DNA of 36,618 bases from Candidatus Bathyarchaeota archaeon. GTDB taxonomy: Archaea; Thermoproteota; Bathyarchaeia; 40CM-2-53-6. The stretch is taken from NCBI GenBank assembly GCA_005888735.1, contig VBBN01000004.1, forward strand, positions 1 to 36,618, given 5' to 3'. Made by a program: the position numbers and the translations under genes. The notes beneath the pieces are model-generated. The model ran no database searches and was not told the DNA's origin. It was given only the letters and a program-made list of their open reading frames with translations. This document shows positions 15,780 to 23,684 of the stretch, piece after piece. Within the stretch, counting starts at the first letter, position 1, and each line of letters opens with the position of its first letter.

Positions 15780-16462
15780 GCGAGCCTGTCGGGGACCAGT
15801 TCTGGCTGAAGCATCCGTACTCGGTACTCTTCGACCTAATTCATCTGCAAAGGGTGAAGCCTTGGGACGTAAATCTGTCAGCCCTGCTCGGCGAGCTGTT
15901 GAGGGAGATGAAGGGCCGTGGGTTTATCGACTTCTCTGTGTCTGGGACGGCTCTTTTGTCTTCTGCTATTCTGTTGCGGATGAAGTCGGAGCTTGTCTTG
16001 AAGATGGAGGATCCGCCTAAGCCGCCGGTGGCGAGGCCGACAGACTATGTTCCACCTCCGCTCATGTTCCCGTTGAGGTTCGAGTCGACGACCACCTCGC
16101 TGGACCAAGTGTTGAAGGGGATTTTGGAGGTTTTGAAGGCGGAGCGGCTCTTGCCAGCTCAGCTGCAGCAAGCGTCTCGGACTCCTGAAGTGTTCGAACA
16201 GGTTGACGATTTTCTCGTGAAGATTGAGGAGAACATCAAAGCATTCTATGCCAAGGTTATCTTGGAGCATTCGCGGGGGCGTAGCATTAGCTTTCTACGT
16301 TTGCTCGGGAAAGGTAGCGTGTTAGAAGCTGTCAGGATTTTCATCATGCTCTTGTTCCTCGCTGCAGAGGGTAAGATTGGTTTGTCCCAGGACGAGGAGT
16401 TCGGGGATATTAGGGTCGAGTTGAGGTCGAGTGGAGGCTCAGCAAGTCCAGCCGCAGCCTAG
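15776..16462 (+). CDS. scpA: Segregation and condensation protein A (kleisin)
   Basis: A 228-aa kleisin that bridges the SMC heads. The N-terminal part (HPYSVLFDLIHLQRVKPWDVNLSALLGELLREM) matches the ScpA segment that contacts the SMC neck, followed by FSVSGTALLSSAILLRMKSELVL; the C-terminal winged helix spans about 165-220 (RSISFLRLLGKGSVLEAVRIFIMLLFLAAEGKIGLSQ, described by parts). A variable Pro-rich linker lies around residues 80-95. The start is TTG 15776 overlapping the smc stop, so expression is coupled to smc. A second frame (15772-16020) is a shadow. Confidence 0.9.
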   Translation: MSEPVGDQFWLKHPYSVLFDLIHLQRVKPWDVNLSALLGELLREMKGRGFIDFSVSGTALLSSAILLRMKSELVLKMEDPPKPPVARPTDYVPPPLMFPLRFESTTTSLDQVLKGILEVLKAERLLPAQLQQASRTPEVFEQVDDFLVKIEENIKAFYAKVILEHSRGRSISFLRLLGKGSVLEAVRIFIMLLFLAAEGKIGLSQDEEFGDIRVELRSSGGSASPAAA

Positions 16463-17054
16463 TCCTTCCTCATCTGGGAGGTCGAAGGCTCAGCAGGAGC
16501 AGTTGTGCGAGGCTGCGTTGTACGTTTCGGGGCGGCCTTTGGATCTGAAGACGTTGGGCTCGATTATTGGCGCGCGGTCTGAGGAGAGAATCAGGAGTGT
16601 AGCTGTGGCGGTGTCGGAGCGCTACAAGGCGGGTGAGAGCCCGGTTCAGGTTTTGGAGTTGCCTGATGGGAGGTGGGTGATGCAGTTGAGGGCGGAGTTT
16701 GCTAGGTTTGTGAAGAAGCTGTCGAACAGGCCTTTGTTGACGCCGGGGCCCTTGCGGACCTTGTCTTTCATTGCTTTGCGGCAGCCTGTTAACCAGTCTT
16801 ACGTGGTCCGTGTTCGGGGGAAGTTGGCGTATGGACACGTGAAGGTGTTGAAGGACATGGACTTGGTCGCTTACGAGGTGTTGGGGCGGACGAAGAGGTT
16901 GAGGACGACGGGGACGTTTGCTGATTATTTCAACTTGAGTCATGATGTGGATGTGATGAAGAAGGAGTTGAAGCAGGTGTTGGCGTTGCAGGAGAGGGCG
17001 GAGGCTGCAGGAAAGCCGGGTGGAAAAGAGATTGAGGGAGAGAAACTTGAGTAG
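16431..17054 (+). CDS. scpB: Segregation and condensation protein B
   Basis: A 207-aa ScpB-like protein with two winged-helix domains that binds ScpA in the SMC complex. Seen: EQLCEAALYVSGRPLDLKTLGSI (first winged helix, as in 'iEAlLFvs..pl'), the strand VQVLELPDGRWVMQLRAEFA, RTLSFIALRQPVNQSYVVRVRG (the 'tLaiIAy.QPi....i..iRG' motif of the second domain) and YEVLGRTKRLRTTGTFADYFNL. The C-terminal tail is charged. It starts at GTG 16431, overlapping the scpA end by 32 nt. Archaea often lack a recognisable ScpB, so the three-gene operon is informative. Confidence 0.88.
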   Translation: MEAQQVQPQPSPSSSGRSKAQQEQLCEAALYVSGRPLDLKTLGSIIGARSEERIRSVAVAVSERYKAGESPVQVLELPDGRWVMQLRAEFARFVKKLSNRPLLTPGPLRTLSFIALRQPVNQSYVVRVRGKLAYGHVKVLKDMDLVAYEVLGRTKRLRTTGTFADYFNLSHDVDVMKKELKQVLALQERAEAAGKPGGKEIEGEKLE

Positions 17055-17520
17055 CGCCGACTCGTGACTGGCAGCATGGCTTGCAGGTTTGAGGATTCGT
17101 CTTGAGAGGGCTGGATTTTAGTGCGTCTAGTGTTAGGGGTTTGTTTCGTGCTTGTCGCCCAGTCTGGAACATGCGGTATGGACAGGTGAAGAGCGGCATC
17201 AAAGCGGGGGAATCCGGTTTTGTCTCTCGAGGCCGCCAAACGACAAGAAATTTTTCCAGAGGAGGACCGCTAGCCTGGGCTGTTTTAGGCTTTTTCTCGA
17301 GTATTAGCCGATTATGGGCTTACTTTCCCGTCAGCGAACCCTGCGGATTCCCCCAAGGGTTAGTTGTGGAATAAGCGAGTCTGGAAATCGTGTGCCTGGA
17401 TCGTCGAAATGGGCTGATTTATGGCGCCACCGTCAGGTTTGGGCTGGATAACGTGGTTTTCTGAAATAGGCCGATATTGGTTTAAGCAAGATTTCGTTCT
17501 GTAGAAAGACGGGGTCTCGA
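17055..17520. other. 466-nt gap after scpB; T-tracts, possible terminator and promoter
   Basis: No ORF here has a convincing translation; the frames at 17102-17374 and 16940-17239 look like chance. T-tracts at 17251-17255, 17283-17286 and 17291-17295 could end the smc operon transcript, since archaeal termination often uses T-runs. GGTTTAAGC around 17478-17486 could be the TATA box of the next gene, about 38 nt before its ATG. I do not see a tRNA or other structured RNA. Confidence 0.35.
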
Positions 17521-19488
17521 ATGATGGGTCGGTGGTTATGGTTCCAAGCCTTGAGGATTGTGCCTCCTTTTATGCTGGCTATGGCCCTCTTGCTCTCTGC
17601 TCTCCCTCTCACGGGGCGCGCGGCACAGGCAACAGTTGGAGTGAACGTTCCTATTGTCGGTGAAGGTTTTCCGGATCGGCAGCAGGTCGAGACTACGATT
17701 GCAGTAGACCCGCGCAACCCTAGCATCATTGTCGCCGGGGCACAGGATTACCGGTTGAGAGCCGCAGGCGAGCATCGTTGGCATGGATATTATCGGTCCA
17801 CAGACGGCGGAGCGACTTGGACCCAGGGACTAGTTCCAGGCTTTCCCGGAGACAACTCCGCTCTAGGAATAGCATCACCATTGCACTGGTCGAATGCAAC
17901 CTCGGACCCTGTTCTGAGTTTTGACCGGCAAGGAAACGTGTACTACACAGGTCTCGTCTTCAACATTACAGGACCCGACTCCAGCTCGACTATCAGTGGA
18001 AACCTGGCCTTTGTGGCCAAGTACACGAATGACGGAGCGACCTATGATGGTGCAACGCTGATTAGAGGTGTTGCGGACGCTGACAAGCCGTGGATCGCGG
18101 TTGACACTACGGGTGGACCGAACGATGGAAACGTCTACGTTGCTTTCGATGCTACCATTGGAAACTTCTTCGCAACCGTGTTCACTCGTTCCATAGACGG
18201 CGGAAAAACGTTCTCAGCACCATTCTTCGCTCCTACGGACAAGACGGGCGGACTTCCAGGGGTCGCCGTGGACACTGCGGGAAACGTGTACGTTTCAACC
18301 GTCGCATTCAACAACATCACAGGCTTTGCACTGAACTACGTGCAAGTCACTAAGGTGACAAATGGGGGAACCGTTGTGGCAGCGAACGTTAAGGCCGTGA
18401 ACCCTACGACCGGTCTCCCGTCACCGCTTCCGGGCGGACGCTTCCGCACTTTCACAATCCCTCAGATCGCAGCCGACTCGCAAGGCGTCTACTTGGTATT
18501 CGACGACTATAGAACGGGCGATGCTAATGTTCTCCTGACAAAATCCACCGATGGAGGTACGACATGGACCTCGCCAAGCCTTGTCAACGACGTCACGACG
18601 GGACAGCAGTTCTTTCCCACCATCACATCATCCGCCGGAACCCTCAGCATCGCCTGGTACGACAGCCGTTTCAATCCAGGCTCAACTCTTAACACGTTGG
18701 ACCTGTTCTATACCGGTTCTATAGATGCTGGGGTGACCTTTGCGCCGAGTGTAAGAGTGACAAGCGTTTCGTTCAACCCTGAACTGGTCAATCGAACGGA
18801 TGCGCCGAACTACAGAGAGGTGTTCATGGGAGACTACATAGGTATCGCCGCTAGCCCAACGATGGTCCATCCCATCTGGGCGGACAACCGGTTCGCCTGT
18901 GACACTGTGGACGCCACGTATGGATGTGTTGACCAGGACGCCCTCACCGGAACCATCACTGTTACACCCGCGCAGCCGGTCCATGATGTGTCAGTTTATG
19001 GATTCGCCGTGTCTCGGGACTTTGCCTACAGTGGCGTCCCGGCGAACCCTGTCAACCTCACCGTTACTGCTGTAAATCTAGGAAGCATATCGGAGAGCTT
19101 TACTGTGACATTCAAGGCGAGCTCGATAATCATAACGAGCCAGAATATTGTACTGGCGGCAGGCGGAAGTCTAGGTTTGAAGTTTGCCTGGAACACACAG
19201 TCTCTGGCTAGAGGTAACTACACGCTCTTGGCCCATGCATCCACCGTTCCATCCGAGACAAATATTGCGAACAACGTTGCTGTGGGGCCGGTTTTTGATG
19301 TGAAGTTCCAGGGGGATGTGGTGCCTGATTGTAAGGTAGACATAATCGACATAGCAACAGTAGCCTTGGCCTTCGGGTCCACCCCTGGCAGTCCACACTG
19401 GAACTTGTACTCCGACCTAGACGATAATGGAATCGTCAACATCATCGACGTGGCAACTGCAGCTATCAACTTTGGAAAGAGTTGCTAA
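17521..19488 (+). CDS. Secreted Asp-box (sialidase-like) protein with CARDB and dockerin-like domains
   Basis: A 655-aa exported protein. Residues about 11-35 form a signal peptide (LRIVPPFMLAMALLLSALPL then TGRAAQA, likely cleavage after Ala). Residues about 45-480 are a probable beta-propeller with four Asp-box-like motifs: STDGGATW (93-100), SIDGGKTF (224-231), STDGGTTW (342-349) and SIDAGVTF (400-407). Residues about 487-595 form a CARDB-like domain (VHDVSVYGFAVSRD, NPVNLTVTAVNLGS, SETNIANN). Residues 599-655 resemble a dockerin, with two calcium-loop segments DVVPDCKVDIID and DLDDNGIVNIIDVATAAINF. Asp-boxes occur in sialidases and many other propellers, so hydrolysis of sialic acid is not implied. 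It probably acts on the cell surface. Confidence 0.82.
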   Translation: MMGRWLWFQALRIVPPFMLAMALLLSALPLTGRAAQATVGVNVPIVGEGFPDRQQVETTIAVDPRNPSIIVAGAQDYRLRAAGEHRWHGYYRSTDGGATWTQGLVPGFPGDNSALGIASPLHWSNATSDPVLSFDRQGNVYYTGLVFNITGPDSSSTISGNLAFVAKYTNDGATYDGATLIRGVADADKPWIAVDTTGGPNDGNVYVAFDATIGNFFATVFTRSIDGGKTFSAPFFAPTDKTGGLPGVAVDTAGNVYVSTVAFNNITGFALNYVQVTKVTNGGTVVAANVKAVNPTTGLPSPLPGGRFRTFTIPQIAADSQGVYLVFDDYRTGDANVLLTKSTDGGTTWTSPSLVNDVTTGQQFFPTITSSAGTLSIAWYDSRFNPGSTLNTLDLFYTGSIDAGVTFAPSVRVTSVSFNPELVNRTDAPNYREVFMGDYIGIAASPTMVHPIWADNRFACDTVDATYGCVDQDALTGTITVTPAQPVHDVSVYGFAVSRDFAYSGVPANPVNLTVTAVNLGSISESFTVTFKASSIIITSQNIVLAAGGSLGLKFAWNTQSLARGNYTLLAHASTVPSETNIANNVAVGPVFDVKFQGDVVPDCKVDIIDIATVALAFGSTPGSPHWNLYSDLDDNGIVNIIDVATAAINFGKSC

Positions 19489-19526
19489 GCCTTAAGCGAA
19501 CACCTCGGGACTTCTGACTTCTTGAA

Positions 19527-20234
19527 TTGTCGCTAATAGTAGCCGTCTTCGTGCCGACGGGAATAGTGCTGTCGGGTGATAGTCGAATGATGGGGACAAC
19601 CTCCTCCCAGGTTCCGAGCCTAAGTGACTCGGCGGCGCAAATGAGCGTTCAGACGAACATGGTTATTTCGGATGCTAACGAGAAGATTTTCAGTCTCATG
19701 AACCGGTTTGGCATCGGAACCTACGGCGACGCCCACGTAAACAACCTGCTAATTGCTCATCACATCGAAGCTTTCAAGTCTCAACTGACCAAGAGTTCCA
19801 CAGTCTCGACTACTAGCGACTTGGCCGCGCGCCTCCTGAAATATTTCCAGCAGTTCCACTCGGTGCAGATCCTTGGATTCGTCGTTGTCGGATATGATGG
19901 AAGTGAGCCGTGGGTTATGGGGGTGGATGTGAAGAAGAACGAGGTGAAGCGGGTAAACCGGAACCTTCAGAGTGGCGAGGTCGAATATGGAGTTCACGCG
20001 GGTGGAGACACTTCCATTGTGGGGAGGTTACTAAGTCAGCCTGTGTTCAACCCGCCTTTTCCACTATTGAACCTTCAAGATGCAGTGGACTTTTCGCGTC
20101 ATCTGATCCGGACGACCATTGACCAGATGCGGTTCGAGCCCCGGTTTGCGACTGTGGGAGGGCCTATCGATACTCTCCTGGCTACTTCTGATGGGGCGCG
20201 TTTTCTCGCGCACAAGTCGTTAACAGCGTCCTAG
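19527..20234 (+). CDS. Proteasome beta-like Ntn hydrolase with predicted N-terminal Ser
   Basis: A 235-aa protein with a proteasome-beta pattern: SLIVAVFVPTGIVLSGDSRM at the N-terminus (beta subunits: T-x-V-G-I...GVVLAADxR), then NEKIFSLMNRFGIGTYGDA (KIF.I....G..AGDA), ILGFVVVGYDG, and ATVGGPIDTLLATSDGARFL (the 'GGPIDvavITkDG' end). If the initiator Met is removed, Ser aligns with Thr1 and the Asp of SGDSR falls exactly at position 17; the Lys33 position is not conserved. So it could be a serine Ntn hydrolase or a catalytically altered one. The start TTG 19527 is fixed by TGA at 19515-19517; CTTAAGC near 19491-19497 may be the TATA box. Zinc-ribbon and SIS genes follow. Confidence 0.72.
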   Translation: MSLIVAVFVPTGIVLSGDSRMMGTTSSQVPSLSDSAAQMSVQTNMVISDANEKIFSLMNRFGIGTYGDAHVNNLLIAHHIEAFKSQLTKSSTVSTTSDLAARLLKYFQQFHSVQILGFVVVGYDGSEPWVMGVDVKKNEVKRVNRNLQSGEVEYGVHAGGDTSIVGRLLSQPVFNPPFPLLNLQDAVDFSRHLIRTTIDQMRFEPRFATVGGPIDTLLATSDGARFLAHKSLTAS

Positions 20235-20258
20235 CACTGGGTCTGTTTTCAGGAGGGA

Positions 20259-20438
20259 TTGCCGGTTTCGAGAATTGTTCCTCACTGCTCTTGTGGTGGA
20301 GAGCTGGTCATCGTGGGAGAGGTCAGGTCCGCTGATGGATGGAGGACAGGTTTCAAGCTAAAGTGCAAAAGCTGTGGGAAGGCATGGACGTATTCAGGAG
20401 GAGTCTACCGCCAAGACCAACTAGAAACGGGAGGATGA
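20259..20438 (+). CDS. 59-aa zinc-ribbon protein
   Basis: A short ORF from TTG 20259 to TGA 20436-20438, with AGGAGG just upstream (2-nt spacing, unusually close). It carries two metal-binding knuckles: HCSCGGE (Cys10, Cys12) and LKCKSCGKAW (Cys36, Cys39), a zinc-ribbon arrangement, followed by a Tyr/Gln-containing tail. The frame is the same as that of the Ntn hydrolase gene, separated only by its TAG and eight sense codons. It ends 6 nt before the SIS gene, so the three are probably one transcript. Function unknown; small zinc ribbons often bind nucleic acid or act in protein complexes. Confidence 0.68.
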   Translation: MPVSRIVPHCSCGGELVIVGEVRSADGWRTGFKLKCKSCGKAWTYSGGVYRQDQLETGG

Positions 20439-20444
20439 GCAACG

Positions 20445-21383
20445 TTGTCTCTTGACGCGATGGCGGAGGAGATTCAGAACCAGACAGAAGACCTTCCAAG
20501 ACTGGCTCTAGAGTTCAAGAGGAATGGTCGAAGTATCGATGCCTCTGAGACTATCTTCACAGGGTCTGGGGATTCCTACGCCTCGGCCCTATTCGCGCGA
20601 GAAATCTCTGGCTGGAATGCTCGTGTCGAAGACCCGTACGAATTGTTGAACCATCCCGCGAGTACCCGCGGGAAAGTAGTGGTCGTGATATCCACGAGCG
20701 GGAAGACTCGGACCAACATATTACTGGCCAGAAAAATTGCCAGAATTGCAAGGAAGACGATCGCAATAACGTCAAACGCGGACAGCCCCTTGGCGAGAAA
20801 TTCTTCCGAGACGCTTGTACTGAGATATCGAAAGGCTGAGAGATTAACGGCCGGGACCGTCAGCTTCACCTCGAGCCTGCTCGCATGCGCATCGTTGATG
20901 GGGAGACTCCCAAAAATCCCACTCCTCCAGGGAACCCTAGAGCATGCGCACCAATGGGCTCAGAGGGTCAGGCTGTCAAAGAACGGATCGGTCCTGTTCG
21001 TAGGCACGGGTCTGGGGCATGCTTTAGCCGAGTACGGTGCATGCAAAGTCCAAGAGGTTCTTGGCATAAGAGCTGACGCGGTCTACTCTGAGCAGTTGGG
21101 GCATGCGCGGCTTTTCTCGGTCCGGCCGAGCAAAGACCTGATCGTAAGCGTCAAGCCGAAGTCGGGTCGAAAAGCTAGGGCGGTGGCTAGATCGCTCTCC
21201 GAACACGGATCTACTGTCCACACTCTAGAAGGGTCCTCGATAAACCCGGTCATCTGGAGTATCGAAGTAAGCTTTCAGCTGCAGATGCTAGCGCACACTC
21301 TTGCAAGACGGAGACGTATGAAAGAGTGCGCGTTCGTGGCTGATAGGAGTAAGCTCGCGCTGAGTAGCAGTTTGATTTACTAA
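20445..21383 (+). CDS. SIS-domain protein (sugar isomerase fold)
   Basis: A 312-aa protein with two SIS (phosphosugar-binding) domains. The first begins with IFTGSGDSYASALFAREI and contains VVVISTSGKTRTNILLARK (the S-x-S-G-x-T phosphate loop) and IAITSNADSPLAR. The second begins VLFVGTGLGHALAEYGACKVQEVLGIRAD with YSEQLGHARLF. Double SIS layouts are found in the isomerase half of GlmS and in related isomerases; no glutaminase domain is present. The actual sugar phosphate is unknown. The start is TTG 20445, with GGGAGG 10 nt upstream; ATG 20460 is possible. It converges with the HAD gene, 13 nt apart. Confidence 0.8.
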   Translation: MSLDAMAEEIQNQTEDLPRLALEFKRNGRSIDASETIFTGSGDSYASALFAREISGWNARVEDPYELLNHPASTRGKVVVVISTSGKTRTNILLARKIARIARKTIAITSNADSPLARNSSETLVLRYRKAERLTAGTVSFTSSLLACASLMGRLPKIPLLQGTLEHAHQWAQRVRLSKNGSVLFVGTGLGHALAEYGACKVQEVLGIRADAVYSEQLGHARLFSVRPSKDLIVSVKPKSGRKARAVARSLSEHGSTVHTLEGSSINPVIWSIEVSFQLQMLAHTLARRRRMKECAFVADRSKLALSSSLIY

Positions 21384-21396
21384 GTATGCTATTGCT

Positions 21397-22035
21397 CTAG
21401 CTCAACGTGGCTAAGTGACGGTAGACATCCATGAGGTCGCTTGTTTCGACAGCGAATGATGCTCTGTCCCGAACCTTCTCTGTCTTGGGGTTCAAAGCTA
21501 CTGAGTGGCCCACTATTTTGAAGACAGGTATGTCATTTACCCAGTCTCCCACGTGAATGCATTTCTTCGGGATGATTGACATCCAGCTACAGTACTTCTT
21601 GAGTCCCTCGGCTTTGTCTGGCAAAGGTTCGTTCTTGTCGGTTACGATTCCGTCCTTGACCTCCACCTTCGAGGCGGTGTAGCCGTTGAATCCGAAGCTT
21701 TCGACGAGGTACGAGCATAGAAAGTCTGGATTGTCTGTCAGGAGGGTTACTCCAAGGCCGTGGCCTTGAAGCTTCACGACTGTCTCCCGTATGTTCCGGA
21801 TCGTCTCGACCTTTACCACTTCCCTCAGAATGTCCTGGACGCGCATGCCTGCTAGGAGTTTGTATTGTTGGTCGAGGCATTCTCTTAGAGTGATTCTTTT
21901 CTGGTGGTACATCTTGTCGTAAGTGTTCCAGCGTTCGCCTATGCCTAAGGCTTGGGCGGCGGTTGTGAGCGCTGCTCTCCTGAACAGGGTCCCGTCTACG
22001 TCGAATGAGACCATGGAATAGGATGTGAGAGGCAT
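21397..22035 (-). CDS. HAD-superfamily phosphatase (SerB-like)
   Basis: A 212-aa HAD hydrolase with all four motifs: I FDVDGTLF (nucleophile Asp12, Asp14), II VTLLTDN, III Lys in LPDKAEGLKKY, IV HVGDWVNDIPVFKIVGHSVALNP. The helical cap between motifs I and II (about residues 20-85) and the general layout resemble phosphoserine phosphatase. Motif II has Thr-Asp-Asn rather than the SGGF of SerB, so phosphoserine is not certain. ATG 22035 is used; ATG 22014 (MVSFDVDGT) is also plausible. Confidence 0.8.
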   Translation of the reverse strand: MPLTSYSMVSFDVDGTLFRRAALTTAAQALGIGERWNTYDKMYHQKRITLRECLDQQYKLLAGMRVQDILREVVKVETIRNIRETVVKLQGHGLGVTLLTDNPDFLCSYLVESFGFNGYTASKVEVKDGIVTDKNEPLPDKAEGLKKYCSWMSIIPKKCIHVGDWVNDIPVFKIVGHSVALNPKTEKVRDRASFAVETSDLMDVYRHLATLS

Positions 22036-22100
22036 AGGGCTGCGCGTTCAGTGATTACTATTGTTTTCCTTTCGTTTGTGCGAGAAGTTTGGAGTCGTCG

Positions 22101-22364
22101 CTAGAGTGGCTCGACATAGCCATAATTGTCGCGTACTATCTTGCGGACCTTCTCGGCTTCCTCTGTCGTGTTCTTGTTGAGGTGGATGGTCACAATGTGA
22201 CCCTTCTGAACTTCGCTCTTCAAGCCGAGTTTAGTGAACCCTGCAACGGCCTCGTTTAGGGAGAAGTGGTTTCCGAAGGTTGCGATCACGACTGCTTTGT
22301 TCCTTTTCTTCGAGCCGAGGCTGAAACGTGACTTTCTCAGCCCTTCTGCTAATCCGTACGCCAT
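22101..22364 (-). CDS. Conserved-looking 87-aa hypothetical protein
   Basis: The ORF starts with ATG 22364 and ends 65 nt before the HAD gene start. It is basic at the N-terminus (RKSRFSLGSKKRNK), followed by alternating strands and helices (KAVVIATFG, LNEAVAGFTKLGL, GHIVTIHLNKN, EEAEKVRKIVRDNYGYVE), compatible with a small alpha/beta fold. I do not recognise the family. It sits in the same direction between the DDN-like and HAD genes and could be cotranscribed with them. Confidence 0.6.
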   Translation of the reverse strand: MAYGLAEGLRKSRFSLGSKKRNKAVVIATFGNHFSLNEAVAGFTKLGLKSEVQKGHIVTIHLNKNTTEEAEKVRKIVRDNYGYVEPL

Positions 22365-22405
22365 GGGTTTGGTTGACCTTTGCGATTCTCGTGTCTCAGC
22401 TTTGA

Positions 22406-22816
22406 CTATATGGTCATTTGGGGCAGGGTACTTGTTCGGGTGGGCCGTTTTCCGAGGACCCTTCCAAGCTCGACCTCAACGGCTTTTCTCCTGGCCCGTT
22501 TTCCCCCGTACCACCTCTCGATTTGGTTGTCGCCATACTTGCGCCTGAAGACTTGGAACGCGTGGGCTAGCCTCTCTGGGACGAGCTTGCCGATTCCCTC
22601 AAAGAGTATTTCCCCGGCCTCAACTTGGACCTTCGGGTTTTGGGCAATGTTCCTCCACCATTGAGAATCCTCATGTGCTAGAAACAGGAGTCGCCCATCT
22701 TCGAATACAAACCAGAGTTCGACATTACGCTCCGAGCCTGTCTTCCTCCCCCGGGTTGTTAGTTTGAGGTAGGGTGTTTCTTCGAGAAGAAGTTCGCTGG
22801 TAGCCAGGTCTCCCAA
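22406..22816 (-). CDS. DDN-like F420-dependent nitroreductase family protein
   Basis: A 136-aa split-beta-barrel protein with the characteristic start YLKLTTRGRKTGSERNVELWFVFEDGRLLFLA and then DSQWWRNIAQNPKVQVEAG. This is the deazaflavin-dependent nitroreductase (DDN) family pattern; members bind F420 or sometimes other flavins. The C-terminal part (AFQVFRRKYGDNQIERWYGG) is helical. The natural substrate is unknown. Together with the two LLM-type proteins near the end of the window it suggests an F420-producing cell. Confidence 0.78.
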   Translation of the reverse strand: MGDLATSELLLEETPYLKLTTRGRKTGSERNVELWFVFEDGRLLFLAHEDSQWWRNIAQNPKVQVEAGEILFEGIGKLVPERLAHAFQVFRRKYGDNQIERWYGGKRARRKAVEVELGRVLGKRPTRTSTLPQMTI

Positions 22817-22873
22817 CCAGCCCGGGTTAGGGCCGAGCCAGCCTATAACCTGTACCCTTGGTCAGATATTCTG

Positions 22874-23161
22874 TTATTGCTCGTAGCTCTTGGCCTGGGC
22901 GGGTGCCTCTGGCTCTGGTGTGGAGCCAGTTACGGGTTGCTGGCGTTCTGGGAGGAGAGCATACCGTCCATCAGAGGTCCTGTAGACCGCTAGCCGTCCG
23001 ACAGTTTCCCAGCCTTCGGCCGCTTGTCGCCTGACCTGTATTGTTACAACCTCAGCTGACGGATCTGTCTTCCCGGGCCACACTGTTAAGCTGAGAAAGT
23101 CTCCGTTCGGGAGCTTCGTTGAATATCGAGCCTTGTACTTCTGCCTCTCCAACCAATACAC
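22874..23161 (-). CDS. 95-aa hypothetical protein, possible ssDNA-binding-like beta fold
   Basis: The start is GTG 23161 (YWLERQKYKARYSTKLPNGDF), with a TATA-like GCTTAATA on the minus strand about 27 nt upstream, so the transcript is probably leaderless. Residues 8-70 show alternating strands (DFLSLTVWPGK, AEVVTIQVRRQ, WETVGRLAVYRTSDGRYALLPE) and the tail is Pro/Glu/Gln-rich. I do not recognise a family with certainty; the beta-rich layout is all that can be said. Confidence 0.6.
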   Translation of the reverse strand: MYWLERQKYKARYSTKLPNGDFLSLTVWPGKTDPSAEVVTIQVRRQAAEGWETVGRLAVYRTSDGRYALLPERQQPVTGSTPEPEAPAQAKSYEQ

Positions 23162-23248
23162 CCAGCTAAACGTCCTGGTTTCCGAGTATTAAGCAACACC
23201 GACCGTTACCTATTTAATGAAACATGGATTTCACCTCAAACGGTTGAT

Positions 23249-23587
23249 TTGAGCATCCCAGATCTAAAGGCGCAGAAAGGAGACACTGTCTCCGTCCACT
23301 ACTTGGGAAGGTATCCTGGCGGGAAGGTTTTCGACACATCGATGGAGAAAGAGGCCAGAACTGCGGGTCTCTTCAACCCGGCCCGGGACTACAAGCCATT
23401 ACAGGTCGTGCTTGGAAAGGGCCAGGTGATAGTGGGTTTCGAGGAAGCATTGAATGGCATGAAGGTCAACGAGGAGAAGGACGTGACGATTCCGCCTGAG
23501 AAAGCCTATGGAAAGACAGGGAAGCATCAGATGGCGGGAAAGACTCTACAGTTCAAGTTGAGGGTCACGAATATCAAGAGACCCTAG
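23249..23587 (+). CDS. FKBP-type peptidyl-prolyl isomerase
   Basis: A 112-aa single-domain FKBP: KGDTVSVHYLGRYPGGKVFDTSM, PLQVVLGKGQVIVGFEEALNGMKVNEEKDVTIPPEKAYG, TLQFKLRV. These are the family motifs in order, including the V-I-x-G-x-E segment of the active site. It lacks the IF insertion of the larger archaeal SlyD-like FKBPs and is therefore a minimal FKBP12-like form with a short insertion (KEARTAGLFNPARDYKPL). Role: prolyl isomerisation or folding help in the cytoplasm. The start is TTG 23249; a TATA-like TATTTAAT around 23211-23218 lies about 34 nt upstream. Confidence 0.9.
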   Translation: MSIPDLKAQKGDTVSVHYLGRYPGGKVFDTSMEKEARTAGLFNPARDYKPLQVVLGKGQVIVGFEEALNGMKVNEEKDVTIPPEKAYGKTGKHQMAGKTLQFKLRVTNIKRP

Positions 23588-23684
23588 ACAGCCTCCCTCC
23601 GCGAATTCTGAGGTCATGCCCGCGGCACTGATGGGGGTTCACGGCACCACGAGAGAAGAGTCGTCGAGTCATTAGGCGAGTTTC

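Noticed and set aside
17102-17374. 90-aa ORF in the gap after scpB
   Set aside because: No good start signal, irregular composition, and T-tracts within it; treated as non-coding.
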